Below are positions 10,667 to 24,016 of a stretch of DNA of 64,000 bases, one piece after another. Location of the stretch: NCBI GenBank assembly GCA_947034895.1, contig OX344762.1, positions 80,532,981-80,596,980 of the forward strand. The letters are read 5' to 3'. The notes under the pieces were generated by a model, which was given only the letters and a program-made list of their open reading frames with translations, ran no database searches and was not told where the DNA came from. A program made the position numbers and the translations under genes. The first letter of the stretch is position 1. Every line of letters begins with the position of its first letter. The stretch is from Rhytidiadelphus loreus (Eukaryota > Streptophyta > Bryopsida > Hypnales > Hylocomiaceae).

Positions 10667-12382
10667 GCAATTCATCCTATCTATGACATGGAGAAGGTTG
10701 AGGGAAAGAAATTTGCACGTAGAGAAATAGATTTAAGAAGGATTTCATCATTTTAAACATTTTTTCCCTCCAAAATAATATTATCATGAATTTTTTTTGT
10801 GAAGATTCTATTTGTCCCATTTTTGATACATGGTTGCTTACAAAACCGATGTAGGTGATCATTGTAGCTTTCAATGTATATATTGTGATCATTTTATGCT
10901 TTCAATAGACATTTTCTAGACATTTTTACTCCTCATATTGGCCTTGTTGTACATGACATGTCACCTACAATATTGCTAATAAAAAATGGAAGAGCCTAAG
11001 TTGTGAGAATGGGATGATGGTTTGAAATGAGTTGACTTCTTTATCCTTAAATGTCGACAACAATGTTTGATGTCCAATGGATGAGAATCCTTCCAATAGG
11101 ACAAAAGTACAACTATTTATCCTCAAAAAAAATTTGTGAACAAGGAAGGTCTTCTATAATAGTTTGACTTCTAATGAGTGCTTTTGCAATTTTTTAAGCA
11201 AATGATTCACATGGTAATTAATAGGATGATTTCCTTTCAAGTTAAGGGACAATTCACACTATGATCCAAGGTTAAGAGGTTGTTGGTTTCCACCAATTAA
11301 ATTGCAAAATATTAAGAATTCATTCTCTTAGACCCTTTGTAATAGAAGGCAAAGTCCAAAGGCCATCAACCTCCAAATGCCAACATGGCAACACTTTTTT
11401 ACAAAGGCTACAAACTCTCAAAGGAAGTTTGGATTGAACACAAATAGAAATCCAAACTATATGGATGAGAGGCCATCAAATTTTTATATTATTTTATTGC
11501 CTATTTTCAACCCATTTCTTTGGACTCTCAACAAAATTTGGCCACTTACTCCTACAACCTCTTGACTTGGACAACAACAATGTGAAGTGACCCTAAGCTT
11601 ATTTGTCAAGCTCTATAAACATCCCTTAGCCTTGATAGCCCAAGTGATAGCCCCACTCATGTCTTGTTGATGTGTCCCAAAAAAATTGATTTAAAGTGAA
11701 AACACCCAAAATTGTCAAAATAAGCAATTCAATATAGTTGGAGGCACCTATTCTAGGAAAAAAATTGTATTATTAGCAAAAATCATGAAATTTTGAAGAA
11801 AAAAATTAGAATTTTTGGATAAGATATGTAATTTCTATTTATTTTCAAAGTGGAATTTCCTAAATTACTAAAACCATCACATGGCTTGGTCCAAAATCTA
11901 AAAAATAAGTAAAAAGATAGTTTTGCCAATGTTTTCACCTTGTACCTGTTGTATTTTGTAGCAAAACTCTTTGATGCTATTCATTTGCTTCAAACAAAAA
12001 TCTTTGCTACTAGAGTACCTCATGTTGCTATCACAAACCATAATAATCTATAACATTAGGCCCCCAAATTTTGGACAAATGTAGACAAGGAAGCAATTGA
12101 AAAGAGGGTCTATATTGGGTATGCTTATCTTTGTTCTCAAATACTCAACTATCTACTTTAAAAATGATGAATGTTTAAAAAAGTGTATATTCAATTAACC
12201 CCGAAATGACTAAGGGCGTTTTTTGGACTTTAATTTGTTTAGGACAATTAATTGTGATTTCAATGTTTTCATTGTACGGTTGGAAGTTTGCACATAGATG
12301 TACACATTTATTATATATCTTGAAAGCAAAATATATTAAATTTTTTTTGAACTAACAATTATAAAGTTATATTTAATTCAGT

Positions 12383-12560
12383 GGGAAGTGTTAACGTGTG
12401 GGTATAGAATCTATAAGCCTAGGAGCCTAAGAGCCTATATTACAGACACTTTCTATGATTATAGGTGTCTATATTACAAGTATCTATGTTATAGTGTATC
12501 TATGTTATAGGTATAGATGTCATAAACACTTTCAAATGATTGTAGGTACATATCTACATC
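12383..12560 (+). repeat. Dispersed repeat, copy 1 of the 12.4/13.5 kb pair
   Basis: This is about 180 bp similar to 13441-13625. Both run from a 'tagaatctata' or 'aaaatctatgag' start through 'gacac.ttct' to 'ttcaaatg.ttgtaggtacata'. Origin unknown. Confidence 0.6.
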
Positions 12561-13440
12561 ATTGTAATTTGATCAATTTTGTTCTCAACACGCACATGCT
12601 AAGCAACATGAAAAAATTTATATATTTGATTTTTTTTCTTGAATTTTTTTTCATGAATTTTCAACTAAATCTCAAGGCATATTATGAAGTTGCAAAAGTT
12701 GCAAGACATTTACATTTTTCTAGAAAAAAATCCAAAGATAAACAATGCATGTGCAAAGTAATCTAAAAAAATTCCTCAAAGTTTCGAGGTAAAATCTTAC
12801 CATGTGTGGGATTTTACACATTGAAGTCTTAAGTCATTATACTACAATGAGTTAGCTATATGATGATACGGTGGGATTAAAGAAATTAATCAAAATAAAA
12901 TATCTTTTTGTTGCTTAGATTGAGATCAAAAGTACATTTTACATTTTATTCTGTAATTCTATAAGTACTTAGTCAACTAACCTCTAAATTTCTAAAATGT
13001 TTTGAGGCCCAAAATTGCTTCAAAATACTCATGCCCCAAACAATTTTTAAATCTTCACCTTTAATTTTTCTTTAATAAATCCAACTACATGATCTTTTAG
13101 TTCACTTGTTCAAGTAAACGTAGATAAAATTTGAGAACGTAAACCCCAAGAACTCAATATGCGTGAATTTCAAAGCTAATTTTTAAAATATTTATAGCCC
13201 TTTTTGAAGGCAAAACTTTGTCTTTCAAAAAATTAAAAAAAATTAAAAAAATGTGTAATGTAACCTCTATGTTATTGAGAATACATGCATAGAAAAAAAA
13301 ATCAAATTCATCTTTAACCCTTAGAAGGCTAGTGGTGGCCATATATACAATCTTGCATTTTACTCTTGGGATATAAAGAATGTGTTCAAATATGGCAAGA
13401 CACAACAACAACTAATATTTTTCATTTGAAGGTTAATTTA

Positions 13441-13625
13441 AGGGAAGTACTAGCATGCGAATATAAAATCTATGAGTTCATGAGTCTAAGAGTCTTTTTA
13501 ATAGACACCTTCTTTGATTTTAGGTACCTATGTCATACTCTTTCCATATTATAGTGTAGCGTAGTTATAGGTACATATGCTATAAACACCTTCAAATGGT
13601 TGTAGGTACATACCTACAACTAATT
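13441..13625 (+). repeat. Dispersed repeat, copy 2 of the 12.4/13.5 kb pair
   Basis: Same orientation and order of landmarks as 12383-12560, with many substitutions. Confidence 0.6.
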
Positions 13626-14369
13626 TAAGGTTCATAGGCTCACGTCGTTGCACTCACGCATTAGCATTGTTGGTCATTTTCATATTTAATTCTTATCATG
13701 TTCAAATGCAACACCATACGTATAGAATACGTGGCCATTTTGCAACTTCTCAAACATGTAGGAAGTGTAATAATGATCTAAATTGAAAGTGTTGTGTATC
13801 ATTGAATCTGGCTTAGTATGAATATAAACTTTTGCAATTGTTGTATACAACAATGTACCTTTGTATGCCAAATACAAAAATACCCCATGGTGCAACCCAA
13901 ATTGAGCTTCTTAGACTTTTAGGAGTTAAAAAATTAAAAAATCAAAGGTAATGTATAATAAAAGTACTTGTAAAAGTAAAACATACATTGCTAATAGTTT
14001 GACAATAAATTATTGAAAATATATGAAAATTCTAAAATCAATTTTTAAAAATGACTCCATTTGTTTTTTCTAGCTTCATTGCTCACAAAATAAAACTCTT
14101 CATAATGTTTATCTCATTAGTCAAAATAGACCAATTCAAATGTTTTTAAGTAAATATTATTTTTTCTATCCAATATAATTTAATTAATTAATTATTTTAA
14201 AAATAAATTATTCGCCTGCTTTGACATTTAATTAATACATTTTTTTTATTAAACCTTTGACTTTTGCAATACTTTTCAAAATGATAAGATATTTAGCTTC
14301 ACATATAGATATGATGATTATGAACAATCCTAAAAATTTCATGCAAAATTCCAAAATGTGAAGTTGATA

Positions 14370-14400
14370 GGGTCGCACCACCCATACCTGATCACTTAAG
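14370..14400 (+). mobile_element. Candidate left terminus of the pogo-like element
   Basis: After a TA dinucleotide the sequence GGGTCGCACCACCCATACCT continues into GATCACTTAAG. It closely resembles the terminal repeat of the small element at 21575-21942 (GACCCATACTTGATCACTTA). This suggests the transposase relic at 15120-17657 and that MITE share ends. I found no matching right end. Confidence 0.4.
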
Positions 14401-15119
14401 CTTCCCTGCGGCAAACGCCGAATAGTTTGGAGCGGTAGACAATTTCAGCATGTAGGAAGATAGAAAAGATTGCAACTAAGAATTTCTGGGAATTTTTTGA
14501 TCAAAACTGAAATTACAGTGAATTTTCGGAGGCAAAAAGTGCATCGGACCAGTACTTAACATCTAGAGTGTGCGGAAGTTAAGGTGTAGAGTGGGCCAAT
14601 TCCGCTCAAAGAATGCAGTACTAGCGAATCAGCATGCAACCATAAACAAGGCACGTCAGCAAAACTGTAGCTAGCCACGTCGTGCTGCAAAGCGGAGAAG
14701 GAAAGAACGAGTCCCCCTCAGCTGCGACGACAGAGGCGGGAAGTTGCAGTGGTAGAGGCTGGAAGCTACGGCGTTGAAGGTTGAGAAGCTATGCCATTCA
14801 AATTCACCTCCCGCAAAACGGATATCTAACCGACGATATTGCATGACCAGCCTGGAAAGCCTTCCATTCCTACGTTCATCCCCCCTTCATACCGTTCAGC
14901 TTCCCGCGCGTTGCTTCTATCGCCGCGTAGGCAGGAACTTCCAACGGTTGTTTGCACTTGTACAGAAGTTGATGACGGTGTTGCTTGCTGTGTCGATGTG
15001 CATGCTCGGCGCGGTTGGGGGCAGATTGGAGATGAGAACTGTGTTTGAGGAGTGGTATATGCAAGTCTTTGTTGTGATGTTGTTGGCAACGTAGAGTTCC
15101 ATGCGGTGTCAAAGTACTG

Positions 15120-17657
15120 CTACGGTTGCAAGTGGTTCGAAGAAGCACAAAACAGTGGAAACGGTATAGGCGGAGAGCACATTTTGTATGTGTTACTAGC
15201 TTCATGAAAGTCTTCCTCCGCTTGCATTGCAGGATCTTGGCGCCCCAAGGCCCTCTCCGCTGTACGCATCAACCTCAGTCGTTTTGCTTGAAGACGCTCT
15301 GCTGCCTTGCGAGCCCTTTCCTCTACTCGATGAGCAATAGCTTGTTCACGTACTAGTCGAGCTTCCTCCCACTGCAGGCGTGCTTCTTCTCGTTCACGCG
15401 CCTTCACAGCACGTGCCTCAGCCACTTGTGCCGCCCGTGTTTCTTGTTCCAGTCTCTCTTCCTCTCGTTCGGCAGCCTTCCGTCTTCGCTGTTCTTCCTT
15501 CTTCAGTCGTTGCTGCTCTTTTTGCTTGGTAGCATCTTTTCTAGCCTATCGCAAGTGTGCTGCAGCTTTAATATACTCATCAGATGTTAGCATTATAGAT
15601 TTTGTGAAATCTATGATAGGATCTCGACGTCTGTGGCTAACTCGTGGTGTCACTATTGGCAGGGTCAAGAATTGTGTTATGGAATCCAATGCTTCGACGT
15701 CCGGGTCCGCACTTATCATCTCATCTAGCACATCAGGGTCTTCAGGATCGGCATTCACATAGAAGTGTGTGACACCAGGAGTAACTTCAGTACTAAGGTC
15801 AATGGCTATTTCTTGCGACCCCAGGCAAGCTTCATTGACATTGTCGGCCGCAGCTTGGGCACCTTCTTCATCGTCGACGGCAACAACTACTTTGGCATTG
15901 TCTTCTTCATCCATGGCGGCAGCAACTCCTTCAGTAGGCAACGTCTGCTGTGCCTGAAGACTTCCTTGTGACAGGTGAACATCAGCTTCCTGTTCAAACA
16001 TCATTGATGGCTTCAAGTGTGCATCTACAGCTCCTCTGTCAAGGGGAAATATTCCCGTGGTTCTAAATCCACTCTTTATGTTTTTCTCTGTTAATGCCTT
16101 CCGTAGAGCTAAGGACACCCAATGTGCTAATGTTTCCTTGCAAGCTACGTCACAAACATTCGTCTTGCTCCAATAATCACGATAGGCTCGAAAGTAGACC
16201 TTGAAGGGTCTGAAGATGCTGCGGTCGAGTGGCTGCAAGGCGTGCGAAGTATGTGATGGAAGAGTCACTAAGTCGAGCCCAACAACTTTAGCTTGGCCAA
16301 CCACCTCCAATGTCACGTGGCTGTTATGGCCATCCAGTATGAGCAAATGGCGTCTTTCAGGTGACATTCCTCCTATTGCCTCCACACTTTTGATGAAATG
16401 AGATATCCATGCAGAGAACAGGTATGAAGTCACCCAGGCTTTTTGTTGCATTGCCATTGTAGCACCAGCCTCACACTTCTCAATATAATTCTTGCGGAAG
16501 CGTCGGCCCCGTAGAATATAGAAAGATGGAATGGATGCTCCAGCTGCGTTTATGCAAACTAGTATGGATAGCCATTCCCTCTTGTCCAGGATGATGTTGT
16601 TCACAATTTTAGTACCTCGACGTGCAATGACATGTGCACCACCACTTCGCCCTGCTTGCACCCCTGTTTTGTCGCAGTTCCAGATTCTGTCTACAGAATA
16701 TTCATGCTTGCTATATAGAATGTCCAAGTTGTCATAGAAAGTCCTTGCATTTTTTGATGTTAAGCCTTGCGCTCGTGCTGCATCCAAAGCTTGTGCAACT
16801 CGAATGGTCAACTCAGGGTGCCTCCTACGCCACCATTTCATCCAACCCTTCCCTGGAATGCCATTTGTAAAAGGAGTCCACCTATCTTTTGTTATCTCAG
16901 AGACTTTCAACCTCAAGGCAGTAGGAGTGAGTCCATATCCAAGGTCACACATGGATAACAAATACTGTACTACAAGTTCTTCCTCTATGGAATTCAGCAC
17001 AGGTGGAGGTCCACGCTTCCTTGTGGAGCGTATGCCAAAACACCAATCCCGTAAGGAAGAATAAGATATGCCATTTCTTTGTAATGCTTTCCTCATACTC
17101 ACTCCGTCATCCACTTCATTTAAAGCGCACTTCAGCTAGTCGTCCGTCCATTTGCCGTTGTTTGTTTTCCTCCGTGCTCTGCTAGCTTTGCCGCTCTGCT
17201 GTCTAGCACGCCCGTCCCAGTTCCTCATGTCCTGTGCAATGTGTTCATTTGTGGCAGGTTCGGATCTTCTGTGTTGTACAGTAGCTGGTCGGCGTCAGAG
17301 AGAGCGGGAACCAAGGCGTATTGGATTCGAAATTGTGCGAACGGTGCGTCTGCTCCCATTCCAGTTCACTTACTGAGGTGACAAATGCTCTTGTCTCAGT
17401 TGTCTGGACTGCAGCACTGGAGGTTGGTGTCGAGGACGCGTCGATGTCTCCCTCGTCATTGGCCTAGCATGGTCATATCAATTTGCACGCATTGTGTCCA
17501 GATTCTCGTAGTTGACACCGATCTCCTCATATTCACTGTCGTGTGAGCTGCTATCATCATTGTCGCTTGAATTTCCCAGCGCTTCCCTTGTCATGCAATG
17601 GAGGCCTTGGTAGTCATGAGGCTCCTCCCCATGGAAGACAGTACTATTTGCAGCCAT
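15120..17657 (-). pseudogene. Pogo/Jerky-type DDE transposase relic with five nonsense codons
   Basis: One frame of 846 codons runs from an ATG at 17657 to a TAG at 15122-15120. It is interrupted by TGA (17480-17478), TAA (17372-17370), TGA (17297-17295), TAG (17138-17136) and TAG (15548-15546). No frameshift is needed. The longest open part is 17135-15549. Order: acidic Ser/Asp-rich N-terminus, a CENP-B/Jerky-like helix-turn-helix (KWTDD, stop, then LKCALNEVDDG), then a DDE_1 catalytic domain. The catalytic aspartates are in WNCDKTGV (codon 329), LILDGHNSH (442) and LQPLDRSIF (478); the last two are 35 residues apart (DD35D). Past the final internal stop the frame encodes a long charged helix rich in Glu, Arg, Ala and Gln. 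Family role: cut-and-paste transposition at TA sites. Here it is inactive unless the stops are read through. Confidence 0.85.
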
Positions 17658-19599
17658 GTTATATACTATTATGCCGATTTGCTGCCTCCGACTTCCAGAA
17701 ACGAATGGAGCACCTACAAGACAATATGCACAATGTCAATGAACAGGTTATTTTACAGATGCACATGAAGTCTTTGTACATTATAAAGAGCTTCTTGCAC
17801 ATTCAAATTTTTTAATTCAGTGACTTGGTAGGAAGAATAATTTACTAGCATATATGTAAGTGCCTTTAGAAGCTAACATGAGTTCTACAGTAATCAATAA
17901 CATAGTATATGCTTTCTTGTATGTTTCTCATTGTTTGCTTCTGGGATTAATGACATGACGTTTGTTTGCTTGTGCAGATTGTACATAGAACATTACTTGG
18001 ACCAAAGTATGCGTACAGTACTAAAAACTTATTCTCGAGGATTATGTAAGTAATTGCTATATACATATATGTACTTCTGTTGAATCTAAAAACCTTCATA
18101 CATTTGGAGTAACATTGTGAAACAAATTGAGAACGAGCTGACAACATTGGCAAAGTACTCTATTTTAGTTACACCTATTAAATTCATAGTCATTCATTAT
18201 TTCAGTAGTGCTATAGTACTTCGTGGTTTTTCATTTCAAATTTCATTTTTGCTTGCATATCTACTACAAGCACAACTACTGTTGTATACTTTTTCTTACT
18301 TCTTCCTGGCTTGTAAAGGGACGAAAGTATGTCTTCTTTATATGCACTGTACTAGCGACAATGAAAATGAAATAGACAACTGCTACAAGTCATTCATCAT
18401 GGAATCTCTGAGATCATTGATTGTGCCAAATGTGAGTTGAAGAATAGACACTAACGAAGTTTATGTACTTTCTGTGAATTCATAAATGGAAGACTAACTT
18501 AGGGCAAAACTAAACCTGTCCATGGGAAAGAATTGCACAACTGGGAGCTAAGGAAAAATGCCGAAGGTGAAATTGTGTTCATAATATACCTGGAGGTTGG
18601 AAGAAAGTTTTTTCTTGCGTATGATACTATGCATGTACTGTTTTCTACCTGTACAACATGATAAACATTCACATACACTTTCAGATGACGAGCAACTTCA
18701 ACCCTCATCTTCCAGTGCAGCATTCCTTGTCTATGAAACTCTATTCCATGCTTACAAATAATTGCATTGCAAAACACCTTCGGAGAAGGATACACTTACA
18801 AGCAGTGAGTGTAAGTGTTGAACTCCTGTACTCTAGTCTGCCCAAGATGCTTGCACTTCTCCTTCACAATACACAGAAATCCCTTGCAGCAAATGACTTG
18901 TGTACTCATAGTAGCTTCCACAAACTGATCAACAACATCACCCATATCCATGAACAGGAAGTGTAGAAATAAATCACCGCAAGTCTTAATATTGACGTCC
19001 ATGGCTTTGTACAGCACTTCCGTATGCAGTGAATAACTATTAAATACAACCGCCAATTTTGCCAATACAAGCGTCCACATTTGTCCAATACACATGCTAT
19101 GATTCCTGTGTCACTTGACGCTCAATATCTGCTCTTGCCACATTAGGCTAATGTACATGTCCTGCAACTAATTAAAACCAACCTCTAGAACACGATTACC
19201 AACTAACACTTCCCTGGCCTGAAATAGAGGTAGTCTATAAGTCAGGGACCCATCCTTGGTTGGTAATGGGTGCTCCCATTCTAGAACTTGCCCAAATTTT
19301 TTCAAAAGCTCAAAAAAATTTGGGCCTTTTGTTTTGTTTTGAGCAAATTTTCAAAAGCTCAAAAAAAGTCTTGGACTTGTAGAAGTTAAAATCTAAGTTT
19401 GCAAGGGTACAAGTAGTCCAGATGGTAGGATATACTACATTGATTATTAATTACACTTACTTCTTGGATGTCAAAAGAAAACACAGCAAGGGTTTGAGTT
19501 TAGCTTAAAAGATATCACTATTGTGTCTTTAGTTTTTAGTTAAAAATTTTAGGCATTTTAGTTATTAATTATGTAATGTATGCATTCATATCATTGGCA

Positions 19600-20640
19600 A
19601 AAATATTCTACAAGAAAATTAAGGTTAAGATCCATTCCACACACTTAAAAAACGACCCATTGAAGTCTTGCATCAATGCATGACTAACTTTTTCAATAAA
19701 TGAGGTTGGCTACATTAGATTGAGTTAGTGGCTACAATCCATATTTTTAGTAACAATAATGGAGTGATTAACTTAGTGATGGCAATAGGAGCTTTCTCCT
19801 TTTGAGTGTAAAACCATCATAGAAAGTGACTTTTTTAGGCTTGCATGTTGGGATCAATTTTGGAGATATTATTATATTAAGGAAGTTACTCCTTTTTTGA
19901 GTTCATTACCATCGTGACAAATGTCACAATGACAATGAGCTCCAAAGAATGATTTCATTTTTTTTTCCATTTACACACACCAAAATCACACACACCACCT
20001 ACCCCAAGCTCAAAAAAAAATTTAACAAAAAAAATTCACACCCATCCTGCCCTACCTACCCTTTGTAATTTTTAGGTGGGGGTGGAGGGTGGCATTTGAT
20101 ATGGGATATATCCCGTATCCTTGTATCCAAATATGTACCCGTATAGTATCGGTACCCATATTTGTATAGTATCTATATCCATATCTGTATAATATTTGTA
20201 TTATATCCGTATTACTATTGTATCCCAAATCAACGGCATTGGAGGGGGGGGGGAAATTTTTATTAAGGAAGATCAATAACTCTAGATTTTTTGGAGGAGG
20301 GTGGGTGGGTTGAAATGGGAAGACCAGTATGGTTTGCCTCTTCTGGCCACATTGTAATTGCTAAAAGTGAGTAAGATGATCATCACTCGTACAATTTGTG
20401 TTGGTTTGGAGGTAATCTAGAGACTATTTGGGGACAATTAAGCAACACACTTCAAAAATTCATAACAAATTCATGCATTGTTAAAAAAATCAATTTCAAT
20501 TTCTCTCTCAATTTTTCACATTTGTCTTTATGTGAAATAAAATTTTAAAAATTCAACAATGTTGTAAGGGCAGAGTGGCAAATCAATCATTCTCACTGCA
20601 TGAATTGTCTGGTTTAAGGTAGTCCAACTCAATTTCATTC
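19600..20640 (+). repeat. Repeat family B, copy 1
   Basis: It shares several ordered blocks with 38.1-39.9 kb, though not always in the same order. Blocks include 'gctacatta.attgagttagtg.ctacaatc', the long hairpin at 19899-19942, a TATCC/TATTTGTAT low-complexity tract, and 'aacacacttcaaaaattcataacaaattc'. Non-coding. Confidence 0.55.
19899..19942. repeat. Near-perfect 21-bp stem hairpin in family B
   Basis: Arms of 21 bases separated by two bases; the right arm is TGTCACAATGACAATGAGCT followed by C. Four mismatches. A partner copy lies at 38154-38192. Confidence 0.75.
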
Positions 20641-21574
20641 ACTACCCAATTCCAACCCCTACTTTTGACCTCAATTTTGTCCAGGAAAAACCATCCAAAT
20701 CCATCCATTTTTTAACAAAATCATTGGTGCCTACGAGGGGTAACATGTCAAACCTTTATTGGTTGTTTGTAGGACATTCATGACTCCACTCTATAGGAAA
20801 CTCTATAATTTCAAAGCAGACCACTTCAAAAATTCACAAAAATTACAATTTTAATCAAAAAATTATAATTCCATTTGAGTTTGATTCATGAAACAATTGC
20901 ACACCTCTAAAAAATATATATCCCTCTTAGGGTTGGCCCCGTGATATTCAAATAGCAAATTAGGGTGGTAATAGGCTTGTCTATCTTACCTTACATGGTA
21001 GTTGCACTTGGCTGAGATGAACCACCCCCCTTGCTCATTCCTGAGGAGAAATGCTGAAATTTTTGTATTTGCCACGCATGATCAAATTTGCAATCAGAGG
21101 CCCCAAATAAACTAGAAGGGTACAGAATATAAATTAATCAAGCACAAAATAGAGGTCTTCTATTTTACATGCACCCTTGGAATGACTTTGAGGGACGAGC
21201 AAGGGGGCCGGTTCACCTGCCCCTGCACTTGTAGTGGAGTTTTATAAATTACCAGTAGAATTTGCACAGAATGACAGAATTGACATTCCAAAAAATTTAA
21301 TTGGAAATTTTAGATTAAAAATAAAAAATAAAAAATCTGAAAATTAGGAAATGAGAAATATCATTTTTAATATTAAATTAAGTGTGCAACTTGGAAAATA
21401 ATTTTGAAAACTGGAAATTCATTAGATGTATATGTTTTAAAATTCAATTTTCAAACTTCATAGTCAATTGTAATATCATGACAGAGAATTGTAAATTTAG
21501 GCATTTAAAAATACCAAATAAATATCTAAACTGATGTGAAAATTGATTTCCTAGTATGTTCTAAATTATCAAAG

Positions 21575-21942
21575 TATAGGAGCCGACCCATACTTGATCA
21601 CTTAAGTAATTACGCATATTTGGAGCTCGGGTTTTTTGAGTGCCAAATTTTCCTCATGTATAGAAATAGAATTTGGAAGGATTGCATATTTTTTGAGGAT
21701 TTTATTACACAAAACGTAATTATTATGAATTTTCTAGTGAAAGATTCTCTTCGACTTACAATGGTGATATAGGTGATTGCAAAATTGACCAAGTTCTAGT
21801 CGCAATATTCACAGCCTTGCAACCAACTGTAATGTGCCAAAATTACTCCTTGAACTCTGCAAACTACAACAGTCTATAGTTGAGATTACAATAGTCTATT
21901 GGTTAGGAATAGGATGGTGATCAAGTATGGGTCGACTACCTT
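21575..21942. mobile_element. MITE with TA-flanked inverted repeats, probable pogo-like derivative
   Basis: A 17-bp perfect inverted repeat, GACCCATACTTGATCAC (21585-21601), pairs with 21917-21933. Weaker similarity extends out to TA dinucleotides at both edges (TAGG.AGCCGACCC and a mirrored end). It is about 365 bp with no coding capacity. The terminus matches the sequence at 14370-14400 beside the pogo-like transposase relic. Confidence 0.75.
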
Positions 21943-23779
21943 AGTTGTTGATTGCCGGTATAAGAAACTTGTTTCCTACTTCATTGTCATTGTGAAGAAA
22001 ATTCTCAAAAGGTAATAATATTATTAATTTTAAAAAATAATCATTTTATAAATCATTTATTTTAAATTTATTTTATATAAAAAATTATAAATTGATAAAT
22101 TGAATACTTGAATAATATTTTAATCCCTAAATGTCCAAGTGTTGTTCCACCATCAACCATTGGAAGTTTAGGGAGATTCTTACATTATAATCAATTTTGA
22201 ATGTATCTTTTGAGTTTGTGACTTAAAATGTGGACATATCTTCCTTTTGAAAGAATATATTTATTTATTTGGACAGAAATATTAGAATCAGTAGTTATGT
22301 TGTCCAAAGTATTTATGGATAGGATAGGGAGTATCAACCAACTTATAAGAAAATTCTCCTCTGCTACTAAAATCTATTAAACATGTCACTAATAAAATAT
22401 AGGATGTAGTTGTAATACAAAAGTAGATTTAGTGTAAAAATTTAAAACCTAGAAGTAGTTAAAGTCTATTGCCCCTACCATGCTTGGTCAAAAAAATCAT
22501 TTTTCCTTCTAACTCCAAACACTATAATCTTTCAATTTTCTTTATTAAAGCATTAGATGAGATCCAGAGGGGCTGGTGGGCCGTTTCAGGCTTGTTCCCA
22601 ACTCCATTCCCTCTGGTTTCATTGAATGCCAATGTCAAATTTTTTTTTTCAAAAAAAGAAATGAAAAATGAAAAATCCTTAAAATGAAAAAAAAAAAATT
22701 TATTTACTTATTTTTCAAAAAAAGTGACCTGGTAGGAAATAAGTAGGAAATAAGTATGTAATTAATTGGAAGTTTTAATACACACATTCCCATAGAAGTC
22801 TAATACAAATTTATATGGTTGAATTTTAAAACAAACATTTAAAAAAAAAAAATTCCCATAGGCTCCTCCTAAAGTGGCAATTTTTGACAAATTTTGCTTG
22901 AAATGACCCCTAGTCCTATAGGAGTTAAGTAAGATGGGTTTTAAAGATTTAGATTATAGAAAAAAAATCTGAAAAAAAAATGTGCACCTTTTTATATATA
23001 GAGAACAAACTTCTACGTATAAAAATTAGTCAACCATTGCATAAATGAAAATAAATCTAGAATTCTACATGGAAATATGCAATATTACAAGAGGGGAATT
23101 AGAATTGCTGTCTAGAAATTTTTTAAAGAGAGGTTCAAATAAGTAAAAGAAGCAACTTGTCAATTTTTAGAAAATTACTTCCAACAAAGGACTTGACCAT
23201 TTTGGTTGTTTTTAGTTTGACAAGGCAAATATATTCCTAAAATGAGTTTTCTTGTTATTCACATAGAAGTGAAAGCATCATGAACTTGGCAAAGGCATTT
23301 TACCACTCTCAAAAATTAAATTTCTTTTTCAAATTTTGACATGCCATGAAAGTTTTCTCTGAAGTTGTTTTTATTTTTTTATTTTTATGGAGGTTGAAAT
23401 TTCCACGACTTCTAAGCCAAAGAAGGCATTCTTCATACAGATGAAAAGTCTTTGGGATGAGGCTTGCACGTACCATTTTGATTCACATAGTAAAAAACAT
23501 TGAATTCCAAAAGAATTTTTTTCGTTACCCAAAAATATAAATAGATTTTTGAAAACCTTTAATCATCTTCCAAAGAGACACTAGATAGATAGGCCAAATG
23601 GAGCCATCTCTTGGCTAGTAGAGTGTTAAACTTAAACTTATCCAATCTCTATGAAAAACATGGACACTTCTAAAAACTTACAAATATCATGAAAATGATA
23701 GAAATCACAAAATTTACAAAAAATTGCAAAATAAAAAAAATAACAGAAAATTTGAATTCTAAATAAAATTTAAAAAGAT

Positions 23780-23784
<5 letters not shown>

Positions 23785-23839
<55 letters not shown>
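23785..23839. repeat. (TA)n microsatellite, ~54 bp
   Basis: An uninterrupted run of alternating T and A. Confidence 0.95.
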
Positions 23840-23840
<1 letters not shown>

Positions 23841-24016
23841 CCAAAAATTCTAAAAAATAATAGAATTAATAGAAATCATAAAAATTCTAAAAATTCTAGA
23901 TGATAATTATAGTTGTGGTTCTATGAACTCTAACATGTATAAGGATCAATAAAGAAAGTTCAAATTATATATTTTTTTAAATTACAAATCAATGTATAAT
24001 CAACTCAATCATAAAA

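Larger units (their letters stand above)
9928..14369. other. Gene-free AT-rich repeat region
   Basis: No supportable gene was found. The stretch holds a short CACGCTCA-type tandem tract (about 10428-10471) and a right-end fragment of repeat family A (about 10481-10666, homologous to 27178-27354). It also holds a repeated pair at 12383-12560 and 13441-13625, which share 'cataaacac.ttcaaatg.ttgtaggtacat'. The rest is homopolymer-rich DNA. Confidence 0.6.
17658..21574. other. Mostly non-coding region with two adjacent unexplained frames
   Basis: On the minus strand a frame from ATG 19095 continues in phase past a TAA near 18796 to 18499, about 200 codons in all. A possible splice donor (GTAAGT) overlaps the stop. 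I recognise no domain, and a degraded transposon gene is possible. From about 19.6 kb on lies repeat family B. Between 20100 and 20228 is a low-complexity TATCCGTAT-like tract. Confidence 0.4.

Noticed and set aside
12455..12766. 103-codon plus-strand frame in AT-rich DNA
   Set aside because: Made of a dispersed repeat and homopolymer runs; low-complexity Phe/Ile/Leu peptide.
14774..15119. Overlapping frames downstream of the pogo-like transposase
   Set aside because: Possibly a Gln/Ser/Thr-rich C-terminal extension or 3' region of the same relic, but no splice junction could be supported.
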